DNA of 64,000 nucleotides from the NCBI RefSeq assembly GCF_020892095.1, contig NZ_AP024845.1, forward strand, positions 1,674,001 through 1,738,000, given 5' to 3'. Of the stretch, positions 60,979 through 64,000 are shown in pieces. The notes under the pieces are model-generated. The model was not told the origin of the DNA and did no database searches. It saw only the letters and a list, made by a program, of their open reading frames with translations. The translations under genes were made by a program, and so were the position numbers. Position 1 is the first letter of the stretch. The number at the start of each line of letters is the position of its first letter. This DNA is from Claveliimonas bilis. GTDB lineage: Bacteria > Bacillota > Clostridia > Lachnospirales > Lachnospiraceae.

Positions 60979-62304
60979 ATGGGTAGTGTAAACAATGGAG
61001 GAGAAAAGCAGGCTGTTCATTCATCAAATGATAACGCGACGCGGCGAGTGCCGGAAAATGAACAGAAAGGCTTCTGGAGCGTGGCATTTGTCTGTGCCGG
61101 TTTCTGTATCTGTATGTCCGGACTATATACAGGTTCAGCCATTGCATTCGGAATGAATTTTAAAGATGCGATCATTGCAGTTTTAGCAGGAAATATTATT
61201 TTGAGCCTTTATGGAGGTCTGATCGGGGCGGCAGGCGCAAAAGAAGGGGTATCTTCTTCTATCCTGGCGCGTCACAGTTTCGGAAGAGAAGGCTCCAAGG
61301 TGATCGGTATCCTGCTGGCAGTTGTTATGGCAGGATGGTATGCCGTCCAGGTAGGATTTTTCGGCTCTACAATGTCAGCTCTTTTCCCGGAAGGCGGATT
61401 TATCACATCAAAATATGTGGCAGCAGCCTGGGGCGGTATCCTGATGATGCTGACGGCTTATTTTGGATATAAAGGATTAAATATCTTAAGTTATATTGCA
61501 GTTCCGCTGATCTTTCTTCTCTCAATCGTAGGAGTCGGACTTGCTATTAAAGGGGCAGGCGGCTGGGAAGCAGTTCAAAGCGTTGTTCCCACAGAACCTA
61601 TGACGATAGGAGCAGCCATCGTTACCATTGTAGGATCCTTTGCAGGAGGGGCGGCGGCCCAGTCGGATATCACCCGCTATGCGAAGGACTGGAAGGCCTC
61701 CTGGGGCGGCACTGTTTTCGGCTATCTGATCGCAAATACATTTATCATTATGGCAGGATATCTGATCACAGCAACGACAGGAGAAAGTGATCTTCCGGTT
61801 GCCTTCCTGGCAATGGGACTTGGCGTGGCAGCGCTTCTGATCCTGATCCTGGCACAGTGGACCACAAACGACAACAACCTTTATACGGCAAGCCTCGGTC
61901 TGTCCAACTGCCTGCCGTTCCCGAAGAAGAAGATCGTTATTGCGACAGGACTTCTGGCAACGCTGACCGGTACCCTTGGACTGGCAGATCATTTTTCCAC
62001 ATGGCTGAACATTTTGGGAGTTGCCCTTCCTCCTGTTGCAGGCGTGATCATATGTGACTATTATCTGCTGAAAGGACGCCATTATGAATATGGACCGGGA
62101 ACAAAATACTGTAAAGTAAACATCTGGGCTTTTGCGGGAATGATCATAGGTATGGTAGTCGGATTTACTGTAAAGGCAGGCATTGCTTCTATTAATTCCC
62201 TTGTAGTCAGCGTGGTAGCTTACCTGGTTCTTATGAAAATATTCAGCAAGAGCGGACAGGGAATCATAGGGGAAGAGATCGAAGAAGAAGATATCAGAGA
62301 ATAG
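60979..62304 (+). CDS. Cytosine/purine permease (NCS1, CodB-like)
   Basis: 441 residues from ATG 60979 (AAGGAGG 7 bp upstream; ATG 60973 too near). About twelve helices. NCS1 signatures: MSGLYTGSAIAFGMNFKDAIIAVLAGNIIL, SSILARHSFGREGSKVIG, AAQSDITRYAKDWKAS, QWTTNDNNLYTASLGLSN and a PPVAGVIICDYYLL motif. Imports a nucleobase or related hydantoin/pyridine compound with H+ or Na+. With the PucR gene upstream and a NicX/M29-like enzyme downstream it suggests uptake and use of a cyclic nitrogen compound. Confidence 0.92.
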   Translation: MGSVNNGGEKQAVHSSNDNATRRVPENEQKGFWSVAFVCAGFCICMSGLYTGSAIAFGMNFKDAIIAVLAGNIILSLYGGLIGAAGAKEGVSSSILARHSFGREGSKVIGILLAVVMAGWYAVQVGFFGSTMSALFPEGGFITSKYVAAAWGGILMMLTAYFGYKGLNILSYIAVPLIFLLSIVGVGLAIKGAGGWEAVQSVVPTEPMTIGAAIVTIVGSFAGGAAAQSDITRYAKDWKASWGGTVFGYLIANTFIIMAGYLITATTGESDLPVAFLAMGLGVAALLILILAQWTTNDNNLYTASLGLSNCLPFPKKKIVIATGLLATLTGTLGLADHFSTWLNILGVALPPVAGVIICDYYLLKGRHYEYGPGTKYCKVNIWAFAGMIIGMVVGFTVKAGIASINSLVVSVVAYLVLMKIFSKSGQGIIGEEIEEEDIRE

Positions 62305-62370
62305 TATTGGAAATTAAAAATAAAAACAAAATGTAAAAAATAAAAATTTATATATAAGGAGGACAATACT

Positions 62371-63417
62371 ATGGCAAGTTATATGGAGTTTGAGCTGGCA
62401 AATGCATGTTACAAATTGATGCATGATCTGATCAAAGTGAAAAAGGGAGAGAGCGTATTGATTACGGCAGACTCCAAACCGGATTTCCGGGTAGTGGAAG
62501 AGATGGCAAAGGCTGCGGAAGTGCTGGGAGCAAAAACAATGGTTGCCTGGCATTCCACCCCGAAGGGATATGGCGCGCTGACAATGCCTTATCTTCCGGA
62601 TCCCCTGATCGCCTGTGTGGATAAGACAGATGTCTGGGTAGAAATGAATGACCAGTGGCTTCTGTATTCCCCGATCTGGGACAAGGCGGTAAACAACGGA
62701 AGGACAAGACAGGTTATGCTTGGCGGACTTAGCATTGAGAGAATCGTACGCTGCATCGGAGAAGTAGATCTTGAGGCACAGCAGGCGTTCCAGAACAGAC
62801 TGACTGAGATGACAAGAGCGACAAAACGGATGAGGATTACCAACGCGGCAGGTACGGACGTAACATTTGAAAATGATCCGAACCGCCCGATCGGTAATGA
62901 ATGCGACTACAGTTTTGCAGGAGGGCATTTCCTCATCGGACAGATCGGATGGGCTCCGAAAGAAGAGACGATCGAAGGTGTGATCGCTTTTGACGGAACT
63001 ATTTCCGGAGGCGGCGAAGCAGAGCTTGGACATCTGACAGAGCCGGTATCCTATATCGTAAAAGAGGGAAGGATCCAGGAAATCAAAGGCGGCGAGCAGG
63101 CAGATATTCTCCGCGCTTATTATAAGAAACTGGACGATCCGAATATGTACATAGCTGCACATGTATGTTACGGAGTAAATCCAAATGCAAAACTGGAAGG
63201 ATGCACGACAGAGGACGAACGTGTATGGGGCAGTACAGAATGGGGATTCGGACATCAGGGATCCTGTTATTCCGGAGGAGCTCCCCGTGAAGCAAAGAGC
63301 CATATCGACGGAATCTGTCTGAACTGTACAATTTATCTGGATGACAAGAAGATTCTGGAAGATGGCAAATTTATTGAACCTGAACTGGCAGAGTTAGCGA
63401 AAAAGTTAGGGAAATAG
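62371..63417 (+). CDS. NicX/M29-type metalloenzyme (aminopeptidase or dihydroxypyridine dioxygenase family)
   Basis: 348 residues behind AAGGAGG. The N-terminal half (ACYKLMHDLIKVKKGESVLITADS) and the Gly-rich C-terminal half (FDGTISGGGEAELGHLTEPVSYIV, GVNPNAKLEGCTTEDERVWGSTEWGFGHQGSCYSGG) match the family holding leucyl aminopeptidases of the M29 type and NicX, the 2,5-dihydroxypyridine 5,6-dioxygenase. In an anaerobe a dioxygenase is unlikely; a hydrolytic role on a cyclic amide or peptide is more plausible. Context: PucR, nucleobase permease. Assignment to the family is good, function open. Confidence 0.75.
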   Translation: MASYMEFELANACYKLMHDLIKVKKGESVLITADSKPDFRVVEEMAKAAEVLGAKTMVAWHSTPKGYGALTMPYLPDPLIACVDKTDVWVEMNDQWLLYSPIWDKAVNNGRTRQVMLGGLSIERIVRCIGEVDLEAQQAFQNRLTEMTRATKRMRITNAAGTDVTFENDPNRPIGNECDYSFAGGHFLIGQIGWAPKEETIEGVIAFDGTISGGGEAELGHLTEPVSYIVKEGRIQEIKGGEQADILRAYYKKLDDPNMYIAAHVCYGVNPNAKLEGCTTEDERVWGSTEWGFGHQGSCYSGGAPREAKSHIDGICLNCTIYLDDKKILEDGKFIEPELAELAKKLGK

Positions 63418-63426
63418 CAGGGTATA

Positions 63427-63522
63427 TGCAGCGCCCAAAGCTCATAAGCCCCCACTGGCTTTGGGCACTGCAGCTGTTGATTGGCTGTATAAAATGGCAG
63501 ATGTGATACCGCATCTGCCATT
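63427..63522 (+). other. Two strong hairpins in the gap before the last gene
   Basis: Hairpin 1: TGCAG-C-GCCCAAAGC (63427-63441) with GCTTTGGGC-A-CTGCA (63458-63472). Hairpin 2: AATGGCAGATG (63493-63503) with CATCTGCCATT (63512-63522). Neither has a T-run, so they do not look like plain terminators; they could form a structured leader. Confidence 0.6.
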
Positions 63523-63551
63523 AAAATTAGAAATGAAAAGGAGAAGGCAAT

Positions 63552-64000
63552 ATGAGAAAATTAAAAATATGCGCAGACCCTTTTCCGCCTTATCAGTACA
63601 TTGACAGGGATGGAACGGTAAAAGGAAGAGATTATGAACTTGTTGCCGGAAGGCTTCACAAAGCGGGCTATGAAACGGAAGTTTGTATTGCACCCTGGAA
63701 TCAGATTTATCCTGAATTTGAAAGCGGCCAGCAGGATGTTCTGTTTCAGGCGCAGGATTCGCCGGAACGTCTGGAAAAATTTTATTTATCAAAGAAGCTT
63801 CGGGATGCTGTAACAGAAGTGGTGACTGCTGATGAAACATTAAAGGACATTCAAAATTATTCGGAACTGGAGAACTACCGTCTGGGAGTGATCGCAGATT
63901 TTGCAAATGGTCCTGAGATTGACAGCTTATCGGCTTCATGCAAAGTGGAATTTCCAGATGCAGCGGCAGTCCTTAAGGGAATTTATGACGGTGAAGTTGA
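63552..64000 (+). CDS. Solute-binding (SBP_bac_3) domain protein without signal peptide, 3' end outside window
   Basis: ATG 63552 behind AAAAGGAGAAGG; open to the window end (149 codons). Begins MRKLKICADPFPPYQYIDRDG, which is the mature start of a type 2 solute-binding domain, so no export signal is present. KGRDYELVAGRLHKAGYETEVCIAPWNQIYPEFESGQQDVLFQ and YRLGVIADFANG continue the fold. It either binds its ligand inside the cell or is a sensor with further domains beyond the window. Neighbouring genes suggest a nitrogen-containing ligand. Confidence 0.8.
   Translation, partial: MRKLKICADPFPPYQYIDRDGTVKGRDYELVAGRLHKAGYETEVCIAPWNQIYPEFESGQQDVLFQAQDSPERLEKFYLSKKLRDAVTEVVTADETLKDIQNYSELENYRLGVIADFANGPEIDSLSASCKVEFPDAAAVLKGIYDGEV

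Noticed and set aside
62314-63303. 329-codon reading frame antisense to the NicX/M29-like gene
   Set aside because: Cys/Phe/Ser-rich composition, no ribosome site, and the plus-strand gene is clearly coding.

Overview
The window reads as a low-to-mid GC anaerobic Firmicute of the family Lachnospiraceae (Blautia / Mediterraneibacter / Dorea type). Grounds: strong AGGAGG-type ribosome sites, the gdpP-rplI-dnaB and rpsF-ssb-rpsR operons, a tryptophan T-box, pyruvate formate-lyase with its activase, ABC sugar transport with ROK control, an LPXTG-type surface protein remnant and a class B sortase. Genus placement is inference. I saw no tRNA, rRNA or CRISPR array.

Layout. 0-5 kb: an AbiE-like regulator/nucleotidyltransferase pair cut by the window start, then a decaying stretch (a glycosyltransferase joined to a frameshifted phosphodiester glycosidase, and the 3' stump of a large surface protein), then a metallophosphoesterase. 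5-9.5 kb: MarR/MATE efflux, a BilS-like flavodoxin, a zinc-ribbon membrane protein, sortase B behind a repeated leader element, and a DUF951 protein. 9.5-16 kb: rpsF-ssb-rpsR, then an operon of class IV aminotransferase, pxpB, pxpC, DUF1445, pxpA and a DUF4392 glutamate cyclase, i.e. D-glutamate/5-oxoproline metabolism. 16-20 kb: trpB2 under a Trp-specific (UGG) T-box, with an IS1634-type element whose 146-bp target duplication copied the whole divergent promoter region. 20-24 kb: MurL and MurD2 (the L-Glu ligation/epimerisation route to D-Glu in peptidoglycan) and an AraC regulator. 24-31 kb: sugar nucleotidyltransferase, galE, gdpP-rplI-dnaB, ferredoxin. 31-34 kb: split pyruvate formate-lyase (the glycyl-radical domain is a separate gene) and its activase. 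34-43 kb: orphan sugar-binding lipoprotein, OmpR/HK pair with mutS2, a catalytically dead HtrA homologue, yhaM. 43-52 kb: rlmD, Fic protein, a LuxR regulator with a sensor kinase truncated at an IS481-type element, MATE, AraC/GyrI, MarR. 52-59 kb: ROK-controlled sugar/polyol ABC transporter, zinc dehydrogenase and xylulokinase. 59-64 kb: PucR regulator, cytosine/purine permease, NicX/M29-like enzyme and a solute-binding domain protein cut by the window end.

The strongest unexplained signal is a dispersed, structured leader element found three times (about 7.94-8.32, 23.82-24.01 and 40.37-40.81 kb). Each copy starts just downstream of a TATAAT box and lies sense-oriented in the leader of an unrelated gene (srtB, araC, mutS2). 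The copies share an outer stem and several inner hairpins, and one stem keeps tandem GA/GA mismatches while the surrounding base pairs covary. Two copies have grown into tandem arrays (4 x ~75 bp and 5 x 72 bp). A second, smaller leader hairpin family occurs twice (10.85 and 48.34 kb).
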